The notes under the pieces were generated by a model, which worked only from the letters and a program-made list of their open reading frames with translations, was not told where the DNA came from and made no database searches. From Planctomycetia bacterium (GTDB lineage Bacteria; Planctomycetota; Planctomycetia; Pirellulales; PNKZ01), in NCBI GenBank assembly GCA_021413845.1, contig JAIOPP010000015.1, positions 1 to 54,641 of the forward strand: a DNA stretch of 54,641 nucleotides, written 5' to 3'. Shown piece after piece: positions 32,476 through 41,126 of this stretch. The translations under genes were made by a program, and so were the position numbers. How positions within the stretch are numbered: position 1 is the first letter of the stretch; every line of letters starts with the position of its first letter.

Positions 32476-32595
32476 CTAGCTCACCCGCTTCTTGTAAGGG
32501 CCACGCTTCTTAGCGACCGGTAGCGGCAGCATTTCCACGACATCTTCGATCTTCATGGGCATCGAGGCAATTCCCGCCTTTGTCTCCGGCGCCAT
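32476..32595 (-). CDS. possible 39-residue basic peptide
   Basis: A short frame from ATG 32595 ending AKKRGPYKKRVS; the first half is MAPETKAGIASMPMKIEDVV. The basic end and sensible composition make it a candidate small gene, but there is no ribosome-binding site. It may instead be the remnant of a longer protein. Confidence 0.25.
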   Translation of the reverse strand: MAPETKAGIASMPMKIEDVVEMLPLPVAKKRGPYKKRVS

Positions 32596-32815
32596 CCGCG
32601 GCGTGAAGGTCGAGCGTTGCAAATCCGGCGCTTACCTTTTCTTAGCGGATAAAAAGTCGGAAGGGTAGCTACAACACCGGCCACGCGCGTTTCATTTGGG
32701 GGCCACCCCGGCGGCCTACCCGTCGCATCGTGCTGCCCGTGCTGCGTCGTTCGATCGTCGATCGATCCCGCGCCTCGTCGCCTGCCGGCACACGGCCTTC
32801 GCTCCATCGTCGACA

Positions 32816-34045
32816 CTACGCAAACGCGGCCGCAACGGCATTCGACAAATGCACGAGCCGCCAGGGCGCCCTCGCACGGAGGTAATTCGTGAACACGATA
32901 CAAAACCCTTTCGTTTCCGGGTCCATCCAAACGACGTTCCCTGCCGATCCGGTATGACCGAACACGCGCCGGCTCAGGAGATCGCCCCAACTTTCCGATG
33001 TGCCAGGATGGTTCAAGCGCCAGCCGAGCCCCCACGGCTGCGTACGGCGGACCGATTCCGGCAAGTCGGGTAGGTCGTTCAACCGGTTGGTGGTCATGTT
33101 GCGAACCGTTGCCGGCGACAACAGTCGTACATCTCCCCACTTGCCGCCGTCGAGCAGCATGGCGCAGATCACCGCATAGTCCTGCGGCGTGCTGAAGAGG
33201 CCACCGGCCGGTGAACCGAACTTCTGCCAATACTCGGTATTCCAGTTGCCGGGATTGCCGATCTGATAGTCGGGGACGGTCGTGCGTACGAGTCGCTCAC
33301 GAGCGAAACCTTGGGCTCCCAGGCCGGTCGATTTTAGTCCTAGCGGCGTGATGATCTCATCGCGTACGAAATCGCGGATCGAACGCCCCGATAGTCGCTG
33401 CACGATTTCGGCCAGAAGGATCGTGCCGGAACTGGAATAGCTGAACTGAGTGCCAGGGGTGAATAGCAATTCCGTCTTAAGAATCTCCTCGACGAACCTC
33501 GCCAACGGCACCTGTTGCCGACGCAAATCGGAGTTATGCGGCAATTCGTCAGGCAGACCCGAGGTGTGCGTGAACAAGTTAAGAACCAGCGCCTTCTCTC
33601 GACCCTGGCCGGTGAACTCGGGAACGTAGCGCATTACCGGATCGTTCAGGTTGAGTTGTCCGCGCTCGACGAGCAGCATGCCCGCCATGAAGATCACCGG
33701 CTTAGTGACCGACGCCATGTAAAACATCGCGTCTTCGCGAAGCGGTTCGGCATCGGGCTCGGGACCCTGCCGCCCGAAGTGCCGAGGCGCCACGATTTTC
33801 CCGGCGCGGCCGACCAAGATGGCCCCTCCCGGAACCGGGGCCTTCGGACCGGTCGTCCACTTCGTCATCTGGTCGTAGGCTACTTGAAGACGTCGCGGGT
33901 CGATCTGAATCTCTTCCGGAGCGACTTGAGGTAACGCGGTCGCGGCGCTCACTCGAGGAACCGGACCAAGCGCCAAGGCCGACCCGCCGGCGATTGCCGC
34001 GGTGCGCAGCAGGCTGCGACGAGAAAAGTGAATCTCTAAACTCAT
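32816..34045 (-). CDS. serine hydrolase (class C beta-lactamase fold), Tat-exported
   Basis: Protein of 409 residues from ATG 34045, which has AGGGA five bases upstream; an open extension to 34135 is not supported. SRRSLLRTAAIAGGSALALG is a twin-arginine signal. Motif 1 is SVTK (Ser112-Lys115), motif 2 is Tyr203 in FSYSSSG (YSS instead of YAN), motif 3 is HTG in GHTGSAGNVVW. This is the beta-lactamase/D-Ala-D-Ala carboxypeptidase/esterase superfamily; planctomycete members are usually esterases or peptidases rather than resistance enzymes. The substrate is unknown. Confidence 0.9.
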   Translation of the reverse strand: MSLEIHFSRRSLLRTAAIAGGSALALGPVPRVSAATALPQVAPEEIQIDPRRLQVAYDQMTKWTTGPKAPVPGGAILVGRAGKIVAPRHFGRQGPEPDAEPLREDAMFYMASVTKPVIFMAGMLLVERGQLNLNDPVMRYVPEFTGQGREKALVLNLFTHTSGLPDELPHNSDLRRQQVPLARFVEEILKTELLFTPGTQFSYSSSGTILLAEIVQRLSGRSIRDFVRDEIITPLGLKSTGLGAQGFARERLVRTTVPDYQIGNPGNWNTEYWQKFGSPAGGLFSTPQDYAVICAMLLDGGKWGDVRLLSPATVRNMTTNRLNDLPDLPESVRRTQPWGLGWRLNHPGTSESWGDLLSRRVFGHTGSAGNVVWMDPETKGFCIVFTNYLRARAPWRLVHLSNAVAAAFA

Positions 34046-34050
34046 GCCGT

Positions 34051-34076
34051 CCCTTTCGTGGGCGAGGCGGTTTGCC
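34051..34076. repeat. dispersed repeat, copy 1
   Basis: CCCTTTCGTGGGCGAGGCGG followed by TTTGCC; a close copy with one base less occurs at 54511-54535. It covers the ribosome-binding site of the serine-hydrolase gene. Confidence 0.6.
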
Positions 34077-34205
34077 ACAGGGCCGTTCAACATCGATGTC
34101 GCGGTTCCTATTAACGACCGAACGGTCATTCGCAACGGCGCTCTCGTTCATCCCGACCGTCGCGGCCATTGTGTGTACCGGGAGCTCCCAAGTCCAGCAG
34201 GTTCC

Positions 34206-34247
34206 TTCGCTTCGATGGCGGTATACTGCTGGTCGATCCCGCTCGGC
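34206..34247 (+). repeat. 42-bp repeated leader, copy 2
   Basis: Matches 26688-26729 in 36 of 42 positions, with TATACT at 34222-34227 and TCGATCCCGCTCGGC conserved. The downstream half of the hairpin is partly lost (GTGTGGG). It precedes the TGA-interrupted membrane-protein gene by about 50 bases. Confidence 0.8.
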
Positions 34248-34297
34248 ATGTGTGGGCGACTGCTCCCGAACGTTCGATAATACATAGCGAGCGATTG

Positions 34298-34876
34298 ATG
34301 TCCGAGTCGATTAAGGCGATCTGTGTCGCCATGCTGATGGCCGGTGCGATCACCAGCGGGATCGCCTGGACCGAAGAACGGCCGACCGATCTGGTTTGGC
34401 TTTGTCGCTTTGGCGGCGCAGCGGCCGCCGTCGCATCATTGGTCGTTTTCCTCTACGTCCATTTTCGTAAAGATAAAGCACCCGATTATCTCCGCGAGGA
34501 AGCGGGCGACTATCTCAACCGCAACGGCTTGGCGTTCGTTTGCGGTTGGACTGTCGAATGAGGCATCGCGTATCTCCCCGTCTGTTTTCAGAATCAGTAT
34601 TCGCGCCCATTAGACATCGGCGCGGCGGTGGCGTATCCCGAGGGAAAAGGAACTCAGCTTCGTTATCATGAGGGGACGACGTTGCGGTGGAACAAGAACT
34701 TCCGCAATTCGTTCGGTAGTCTGCTCTCGATCGCTGGGTTGTTCGGCGGAGCCCTCGTGTGGACAAATCGCCACGGCATCGAGTTTTCGCTGCCGTACGA
34801 CGTCGATGCGATGTTCGACACGGAAGCGCAAGAGGAAACCAAGACCTTGTGGCAACTCGGCGATCCACCGCTATGA
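34298..34876 (+). pseudogene. membrane-protein gene split by an in-frame TGA
   Basis: ATG 34298 opens a frame with two membrane segments (AICVAMLMAGAITSGIAW; GAAAAVASLVVFLYVHF) that ends at TGA 34559-34561 after CGWTVE. The same frame then continues without a stop to 34876 with normal composition (GIAYLPVCFQNQYSRPLDIG; GSLLSIAGLFGGALVWTNRH). The whole reads as one protein of about 192 residues. A point mutation or sequence error is the simplest cause; no selenocysteine element is apparent. Family not recognised. Confidence 0.65.
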
Positions 34877-34908
34877 GCGAATGATTGAATTCGCAGCGCA
34901 GTTCCTCA

Positions 34909-36216
34909 TCAGGCGCCGATGACTGCGAAGAAAGCAGAACGCGCACGCTCGACCTGAAAGTCGGCGGCGCATGCCCGAGCGTTCGTAATGAGGCGATTGC
35001 AAAGTTGAGCATCGTCCGTCAACCGCTTGAGGGCCTGCCGTAGAAGCTCGGGATCGGGACGATCGACGATCAGGCCGCATTCATGCTTCTTAAAGTACCA
35101 AGCCAAGAACGAGTCGGCCGGAGCGTGCGCGAGAATCGGGCGACCGCTATCCAGGTATTCGCCCAGCTTGCCCGGAGCCGAGGTTTTGATGATCTCCGGA
35201 TACGGCGAGTCGAATGCCAACGGCAAGAAGAGAATGTCGGCCTCGCGTTGAATCGCTCTCGAAACGGCGAGCGATACGGGTTCGTGCTGCGTGAACGAAC
35301 GCGTCAGCCCTCCCACGGCGAGGGCCGCCGGTGATTGACTCGTGTAGATGTGCAAACGGACGTTCGGTCGATCCAACGTCTCGAGCGCCACGATCAGATT
35401 GCGAAAGGCATCGAACTGCGCTTGATAAACGGAGCCGGTATAAACTATGCGAACTTCGCGCGATACGTCGCGCCGCTCAGTCGTAGAACGCCTTTCACAG
35501 GCGGCGTTCGTCGAGGTCGATGTCGGCGTGGGTGCATCGATTGGATTGCGCACGATCACGGGATCGACGCGATACCGGCTTCTGTATTCGTCGCGCAAAA
35601 ACTCATTGGGAACGATGACTCCGTTGGACCACGTCAGGATGAAATGTTCTAAGTACGTGAGAACCCTATGAGGCGTGGAATAGACGACGTCTTCTTGAAA
35701 TGAATATAAATCAAAAGTGTACGCATAGAACGGAAGTCGCAATCGGCACGCCGCCAGGAATGCCGCCGGAAGATCAAGGATATCGCCGGTGCAGCCGATC
35801 ACAGAGTCGCAGTGCTCGGCCCGAGCGACGGCACAAATGCAAGTCGAACGCCCGATCACGGCGGAGATGAACTCGATCGTGGACCAGACCCTCCGCGGAA
35901 TATATCGCGGGCATGATCGAAACCTAGCGGGAACGGGCAGCGGGTACAACGGCGTCGAAAGCCTGCGATCCGCCGTATCGAGATCGGCCGTGGCGGAGTC
36001 GCGGTCGGTCGAGATGAGGCAATAAGCATTGCCCGGGAGACCATTCAAAAGCCGATAAAGGACGATCGCTTGTCCCGAAGTAGCCGGCGGCACTGCGCAA
36101 CTCACGATAGCGGGCTTCACACGCAGCGAGGCTGCCGAGAGATTGTCGCCGTGAGAGCGCTGTATGGAAACTTCGACGTCATGCACGAGCGAGTTCACGG
36201 GGCGTCGTCTCGGCAA
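34909..36216 (-). CDS. glycosyltransferase family 1-like protein
   Basis: Up to 435 residues from TTG 36216; no ATG exists, and GTG codons at 36198, 36186 and 36120 are alternatives. Family-like sequence begins at VKPAIVSCAVPPATSGQAIV (GTG 36120). The GT-B fold shows a first Rossmann domain, then VRIVYTGSVYQAQFDAFRNL and the nucleotide-sugar site region APGKLGEYLDSGRPILAHAP near the C-terminus. It transfers a sugar to a lipid or polysaccharide. It lies back to back with the nucleotide-sugar genes at 36571-39785 and probably belongs to the same surface-glycan locus. Confidence 0.8.
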   Translation of the reverse strand: MPRRRPVNSLVHDVEVSIQRSHGDNLSAASLRVKPAIVSCAVPPATSGQAIVLYRLLNGLPGNAYCLISTDRDSATADLDTADRRLSTPLYPLPVPARFRSCPRYIPRRVWSTIEFISAVIGRSTCICAVARAEHCDSVIGCTGDILDLPAAFLAACRLRLPFYAYTFDLYSFQEDVVYSTPHRVLTYLEHFILTWSNGVIVPNEFLRDEYRSRYRVDPVIVRNPIDAPTPTSTSTNAACERRSTTERRDVSREVRIVYTGSVYQAQFDAFRNLIVALETLDRPNVRLHIYTSQSPAALAVGGLTRSFTQHEPVSLAVSRAIQREADILFLPLAFDSPYPEIIKTSAPGKLGEYLDSGRPILAHAPADSFLAWYFKKHECGLIVDRPDPELLRQALKRLTDDAQLCNRLITNARACAADFQVERARSAFFAVIGA

Positions 36217-36570
36217 GAATTACTAAGTCGTGCTCCGCGGCGCACGGTTGCGGCAAAGTTATAAAACATGCCCCGGAGCGCTCCCTAGATCAATTCGCAG
36301 CCGCCGTGATCAAACAAGTCGGAACGAGATAGCCGTTGTGGGGGCACGTGCGGCATGACTGCGATAGCTGCTGAGATGCACGGAAACAGGCATCGCCGGC
36401 ATTCTGCAGGACGGAGGCGATTCGCGGCCTCGGTCGCTCACCTTGTCGCTTTCGGCCCAGTCTGTTACAAGCCGCGTGAGCAAAACTCGTACTCGGAAAA
36501 ACGAGTATCGACCGCACATCGACTGCGGTCTTGAATCAATCACCAATGCGCGAATGATCGGAATGCGAAT
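36217..36570. other. 354-bp divergent intergenic region of the glycan locus
   Basis: No gene seen. It separates the glycosyltransferase (minus) from the nucleotide-sugar operon (plus) and holds two adjacent hairpins near its right end. Promoters for both directions must lie here but are not evident by eye. Confidence 0.5.
36490..36530 (+). promoter_or_regulatory. tandem hairpins upstream of the nucleotide-sugar operon
   Basis: Hairpin 1 is TACTCG-GAAAAA-CGAGTA (36490-36507); hairpin 2 is GACCGCA-CATCGAC-TGCGGTC (36510-36530). They end 40 bases before the GTG start of the first gene. Perfect stems so close together suggest a leader RNA, attenuator or operator pair. Confidence 0.5.
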
Positions 36571-37455
36571 GTGCGTTGCTTAGTTCTCGGCGGCGGCGGA
36601 ATGCTCGGCCATCAACTCCTACTCCGCTTGCAGTCGCGCCATGAGACTCGCGTTACCTTACGCGGCAGGCCCGACAAGTATGGTGAGTTCGGATTGTTTC
36701 ATTCGGGCAACTCGTTTTTCGGAGTCGATGCCCGCGACCTAGAACGGTTAAGCCGCATCTTCGCTGAGTATCGTCCGGAAGCGGTCGTCAACGCGACCGG
36801 CATCATCAAGCAGAGGACGGAGTCGCGAGATATTTTGCCGAGTCTCGAAGTGAACGCGATCTTACCGCATCGGCTTCGCTTGCTTTGTGAAGAGTTCGCT
36901 GCGCGGCTGGTGCAGATCAGCACCGACTGCGTCTTCAGCGGCCGCCGCGGCAACTACACCGAAACGGATACGCCTGATGCGGAGGATCATTACGGCCGTA
37001 CTAAGCACTTGGGTGAAGTAAGCGAAGCCCCCGCCGTCACGTTGCGCTGCTCCCTGATCGGCTTGGAGTTGAGCCATAAGCAGAGCTTGGTCGAATGGTT
37101 TCTTGCCCAGCGCGGGGAGGTTCGCGGTTATACGAAGGCCATTTTTTCCGGACTCACCACAGCGGAGTTCGCGCGAGTGGTCGAGCGAGTGCTGTCGGGC
37201 CATCCCGCTCTCACCGGTATTTGGCATGTCGCCGCTGCGCCGATCGATAAGTACGGATTGCTCACGAGGCTGGCCGACCGCCTGGGACGTAACGATATTA
37301 CGGTAGTGCCTGACGATACTTTCAGCATCGACCGAAGCTTGTCGGCAGACGCCTTCGCCCGCCGCACCGAATATCGAGCACCCAGCTGGGATGAAATGCT
37401 CGACGAGCTCACCGACGAAATTCATGGGCGGAGTATGCAACATGACGCAGCCTAA
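36571..37455 (+). CDS. RmlD-like nucleotide-sugar reductase
   Basis: Protein of 294 residues, GTG start. An SDR-type sugar nucleotide reductase: Rossmann start CLVLGGGGMLGHQLL, NATGIIKQR, ISTDCVFSGRRGNYTE and catalytic YGRTK. RmlD relatives reduce the 4-keto group of a dehydrated nucleotide sugar. It is first of three overlapping or close genes with an inverting 4,6-dehydratase and a WecB-like epimerase. It lacks the C-terminal cupin of CapF/WbjC, so it corresponds better to the WbvR type that yields UDP-L-RhaNAc. The next gene begins 14 bases before this one ends. Confidence 0.88.
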   Translation: MRCLVLGGGGMLGHQLLLRLQSRHETRVTLRGRPDKYGEFGLFHSGNSFFGVDARDLERLSRIFAEYRPEAVVNATGIIKQRTESRDILPSLEVNAILPHRLRLLCEEFAARLVQISTDCVFSGRRGNYTETDTPDAEDHYGRTKHLGEVSEAPAVTLRCSLIGLELSHKQSLVEWFLAQRGEVRGYTKAIFSGLTTAEFARVVERVLSGHPALTGIWHVAAAPIDKYGLLTRLADRLGRNDITVVPDDTFSIDRSLSADAFARRTEYRAPSWDEMLDELTDEIHGRSMQHDAA

Positions 37456-38545
37456 CGATTCGAAGTTGCTGACGGGTAAGCGAGTTCTCGTCACAGGCGG
37501 AACCGGATCGCTGGGCAAGGTCTTGGTCCGGCGACTCCTGTCGGGCGAACTGGGCCTTCCGCAGAAAGTCATCGTCCTTTCGCGCGACGAAGGAAAGCAG
37601 CACGATATGCGGCTGTTCTACCTGCAGCGCCGCGTAACGACGGATGAAGTGATCTACCGCAACTTTCTTCGCACTTTGGAGTTTCGGCTCGGCGATGTGC
37701 GCAACTACGCCGACGTGGCCGTGGCGCTTCGCGATGCCGATGTCGTCGTCAATGCGGCGGCTTTGAAGCAAGTGCCGAACTGCGAATACTTTCCCGACCA
37801 AGCGATCCTGACGAACTGCATCGGCCCGATGAATATCGTCCGGGCGATTCGCGAGCACGATTTGCCGATCGAAACCGTCGTCGGCATCAGCACCGATAAG
37901 GCTTGCAAGCCGGTCTCGGTAATGGGAATGACGAAGTCGATCCACGAGCGCATCTTCACTTCGGCGAACGTTCAAAACAAAAAGACCCGCTTCGTCTGTT
38001 GTCGCTACGGAAACGTATTGGCATCGCGAGGCTCCGTGATTCCGCTGTTCCACGACCAAATTCGGCAGGGGGGACCCGTCACGATCACGGTGCCGAGCAT
38101 GACTCGCTTCCTCATGAGCCTGGACGATGCCGTCGATTGCGTTTTTCAAACGCTTCGCGCAGCACGACCGGGCGAGACGTTCGTGCCGTTGACCCCCGCA
38201 GCCACGATCTTAGACTTGGCGAAGGCGCTCATCGGATCGCGTAAGATAAAAATCAGCGTCACCGGCATTCGCCCCGGCGAAAAGCTGCATGAGATCATGA
38301 TCTCTCAAGAGGAGTGTCATCAAACCGTTCGTCGCGGCGATTACTACGGCATTCGATCGATGCTGCCCGAACTCGCGAACATGGACGAAGAGCCGACGAT
38401 GGGCCTGACGCGCGAGTACAGTTCCGCGGATACGGTTCTGAATCTCGAACAAACGACGCAACTTTTAGAACGCCATCATTTGCTCATCGGCCAGACCCAA
38501 CAAGTGAACGGAATCGAGTTGTTCGAGTCGGCCGCGGCGGCATAG
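37442..38545 (+). CDS. inverting UDP-GlcNAc 4,6-dehydratase/epimerase (CapE/WbjB type)
   Basis: Protein of 367 residues from ATG 37442, with GGAG eight bases upstream and overlapping the reductase gene by 14 bases. NAD-binding start TGKRVLVTGGTGSLGKVLV; VVNAAALKQVPNCEYFP; GISTDKACKPVSVMGMTK. The usual catalytic Tyr is replaced by Met (VMGMTK), typical of this branch. It converts UDP-GlcNAc to a 4-keto-6-deoxy sugar with 5- and 3-epimerisation. Together with its neighbours it supplies a UDP-L-2-acetamido-2,6-dideoxyhexose. Confidence 0.92.
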   Translation: MTQPNDSKLLTGKRVLVTGGTGSLGKVLVRRLLSGELGLPQKVIVLSRDEGKQHDMRLFYLQRRVTTDEVIYRNFLRTLEFRLGDVRNYADVAVALRDADVVVNAAALKQVPNCEYFPDQAILTNCIGPMNIVRAIREHDLPIETVVGISTDKACKPVSVMGMTKSIHERIFTSANVQNKKTRFVCCRYGNVLASRGSVIPLFHDQIRQGGPVTITVPSMTRFLMSLDDAVDCVFQTLRAARPGETFVPLTPAATILDLAKALIGSRKIKISVTGIRPGEKLHEIMISQEECHQTVRRGDYYGIRSMLPELANMDEEPTMGLTREYSSADTVLNLEQTTQLLERHHLLIGQTQQVNGIELFESAAAA

Positions 38546-38588
38546 GGCTGCACCGGGCGAATCCGCCTCCACGAGAAAGCACGCGGCT

Positions 38589-39785
38589 ATGTCACGCTTG
38601 AAGGTCATGACCATCGTCGGCACGCGGCCGGAACTGATCAAGCTCAGCCGTGTGATCGCCGAATTGGATCGGCATACCAATCATATTCTCGTTCACTCCG
38701 GCCAAAATTACGACTTCGAGCTCAATCGAATTTTCTTCGACGAGCTTCGGATTCGCACGCCCGATCACTTCCTGGAAGCGGTCGGCGAAACGACGGCGCA
38801 AACGATCGGGAACGTGATCGCTCGTTCCGATGCCGTCATGGCGAGCGAGAATCCCGACGCCGTCTTGATTTACGGCGACACCAACACCGGGCTGGCTGCG
38901 CTGTCGGCCAAGCGTCGCAAGATTCCGGTGTTTCACATGGAAGCCGGCAACCGGTGCTTCGATCAGCGTGTTCCGGAAGAGATCAACCGCAAGATCCTCG
39001 ACCACATCAGCGATATCAACATGCCGCTCACCGAGCATGCCCGTCGTTATCTCTTGGCCGAGGGATTAAGGCCTGAAACGGTGATCAAAACCGGCTCGAC
39101 GATGAAAGAAGTCCTACGCCACTACCGGCCCGACATCGAAAAGTCGGACGTGTTGAATCGACTCGGTCTGCGACCGCGCGAGTATTTCGTCGTCAGCGCG
39201 CATCGCGAAGAGAACGTCGATTCGCCCGCGCATCTCCTGCGGCTATTCGACGCTCTCCACGGCTTAGCGGAGCGTCACGCGCTCCCGATCATCGTTTCCG
39301 TCCACCCACGTACGCGCAGCCGACTTGAATCTCGAGAGCAAGCGGAAAGCGTGCCGCTACATCCGCTCATACGTTGCTGTCGGCCGTTCGGATTCTTCGA
39401 CTATATTCAGCTGCAGAAAAACGCACTATGCGTGTTATCGGACAGCGGCACGATCACCGAGGAGTCGTCGCTGCTGAACTTTCCGGCCGTCATGCTGCGC
39501 GAAGCCCATGAACGGCCCGAGGGCATGGACGAAGGAACATCGGTCCTGTGCGGCTTGGAGCGGGAGCGCGTGTTGCAGGCCGTCGACCTCGTGACGGCAC
39601 AATGCGCCGGAGAACAATGCTCGGACGAGCGACGCGTGTTTCGTGTCGTCGAAGACTACGACGTGGATCACGTCTCGCTGAAGGTCGTGCGAATCATCCT
39701 GAGCTACGTCGACTACGTGAACCGAACCGTGTGGCGCAAGCCCACCGGCTCGACTCCTGAAGCGGATCGCATAGCCGTCGCATGA
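38589..39785 (+). CDS. UDP-N-acetylglucosamine 2-epimerase family protein (WecB-like)
   Basis: Protein of 398 residues with the non-hydrolysing 2-epimerase pattern: KVMTIVGTRPELIKLSRVI, HSGQNYD, VLIYGDTNTG, HMEAGNRCFDQRVPEEINRK, VSAHREENVD, LSDSGTITEESSLLNFPAV. In the CapG/WbjD/WbvD group this enzyme inverts C2 of the L-sugar after reduction. It begins 43 bases after the dehydratase gene in the same operon. Confidence 0.92.
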   Translation: MSRLKVMTIVGTRPELIKLSRVIAELDRHTNHILVHSGQNYDFELNRIFFDELRIRTPDHFLEAVGETTAQTIGNVIARSDAVMASENPDAVLIYGDTNTGLAALSAKRRKIPVFHMEAGNRCFDQRVPEEINRKILDHISDINMPLTEHARRYLLAEGLRPETVIKTGSTMKEVLRHYRPDIEKSDVLNRLGLRPREYFVVSAHREENVDSPAHLLRLFDALHGLAERHALPIIVSVHPRTRSRLESREQAESVPLHPLIRCCRPFGFFDYIQLQKNALCVLSDSGTITEESSLLNFPAVMLREAHERPEGMDEGTSVLCGLERERVLQAVDLVTAQCAGEQCSDERRVFRVVEDYDVDHVSLKVVRIILSYVDYVNRTVWRKPTGSTPEADRIAVA

Positions 39786-40052
39786 AGCCTCGGCGATCGC
39801 GCAGGTTTTTCTTCTGCGACGAGCAATCCGGATAGTAGACAGTATCGTCGGTCAAACATCCAAGACGTTCAAACGCAACAAGAAAAAACAACTTCGAGAT
39901 CCAGTGAGCTGGAGTGCTCACTTTGGGTCGATATTAAGCGATTGAATTCCGGTTAGCCGGGAACCAACAGAATTTGCTCGTCGGCACTGATGGCCTCAGG
40001 CCACTGACGTCTGCAGCGTCGTGATCGAGAACCGGTCGCGATCTGAAGCAAA

Positions 40053-40430
40053 CTACCAAAAAGAGTCGTCTGCGCGTTCACTCACCGCCTGAAGACGGCA
40101 CTCCGCGATCTTGCGCACCAGATCTTCCGGCAGGGGCTTATCGTAGGGTAGTTGAAGGATCCCCTGCTTGGTCGTCTTGTACGGCTTCAATTCTTCGCGA
40201 AACGGTTCCAACCCTGCGGCCGTCGGTGTGAAACCGAGATGTGCTTTGTGCGCGGAGAACGCGAACAAGAACCTGGGCTCCACGAAGAAAGGGGTTCCCC
40301 ACTTGATCGCTTCCTCGGCCTCGGGCGCGACGCTCTTGAGGATCGCATATACCCGGCGTAAATGCGGCCGGCCTTCGCGCGGGGCAGCTCGGATATACTC
40401 GGCGATCGTCGTCGGACTCTTGCTTGCCAT
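40053..40430 (-). CDS. DUF1801 protein
   Basis: Protein of about 125 residues from ATG 40430, with GGAG nine bases upstream; upstream ATGs at 40445 and beyond lack a site. AEYIRAAPREGRPHLRRVYA, EEAIKWGTPFF, FAFSAHKAHLGF and ILQLPYDKPLPEDLVRKI are the DUF1801 (YdhG/SufE-like 'iron chaperone' in older notes) pattern. Biochemical role unproven. It stands alone. Confidence 0.88.
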   Translation of the reverse strand: MASKSPTTIAEYIRAAPREGRPHLRRVYAILKSVAPEAEEAIKWGTPFFVEPRFLFAFSAHKAHLGFTPTAAGLEPFREELKPYKTTKQGILQLPYDKPLPEDLVRKIAECRLQAVSERADDSFW

Positions 40431-40692
40431 CTCTGGGGTCTCCATCACGGACGCATGCCGCCGCATACTTTCACCACGCAATTGACCAGCGGAGACCCTA
40501 TGAAGATTAACCATCCGAGTAGTCCGGTTAAAGCTCATCTACGCGGCGGTAGATTGACCATTCAACGATAGCCGACACTATCATCGGTGTATCGCCCCGC
40601 AGAAAAATCGGAAATCGGCTGTAAGAAGGGGCGTAGCCGCCGGTATTTTCTGTTAGATGCGGTTCCAAGGTTTCACATCCGAGGAGGTTACC

Positions 40693-41109
40693 ATGAGCCA
40701 GTCCAGTAAAGTTTTGTATACGGCGAAGACACACACCACCGGCGGTCGCGACGGTAGTTCGCGTAGTTCCGATGGGCATCTCGAAGTGAAGTTGTCGACG
40801 CCCGGCACCTCGGGTGTCGGCACGAATCCGGAACAGTTGTTCGCGGCCGGTTGGTCGGCCTGTTTCGAAGGGGCGATGGGGCTCGCGGCTCGCAAGCTGA
40901 AGATCGCGCTCCCGGCCGATACGGCCATCGATGCGGAAGTGGATCTTTGCTTGGCCGACGGTGCTTACTCGCTTCAAGCCCGACTCAACGTCAGCCTACC
41001 GGGCTTGGAACGTGACGTCGCGCAAGCCATCGTAGACGCCGCCCACGAAACCTGCCCCTACTCGAAGGCCACGCGCGGCAACATCGATGTCACGATCAAT
41101 CTTGTGTAG
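40693..41109 (+). CDS. ohr: organic hydroperoxide resistance protein (Ohr/OsmC)
   Basis: Protein of 138 residues; GAGGAGG precedes ATG 40693. VLYTAKTHTTGGRDG, NPEQLFAAGWSACFEGAM with Cys57 and ETCPYSKATRGN with Cys121 are the two redox cysteines of Ohr enzymes, which reduce organic hydroperoxides. It is followed after 17 bases by an SDR gene with its own ribosome-binding site, so the two probably form a stress-responsive transcript. No OhrR-type regulator is seen nearby. Confidence 0.94.
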   Translation: MSQSSKVLYTAKTHTTGGRDGSSRSSDGHLEVKLSTPGTSGVGTNPEQLFAAGWSACFEGAMGLAARKLKIALPADTAIDAEVDLCLADGAYSLQARLNVSLPGLERDVAQAIVDAAHETCPYSKATRGNIDVTINLV

Positions 41110-41126
41110 TTAGAAGGAGCATAATC

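Noticed and set aside
34559-34561. TGA as a selenocysteine codon
   Set aside because: No hairpin resembling a bacterial SECIS was evident just downstream, and the surrounding residues do not resemble a redox site.
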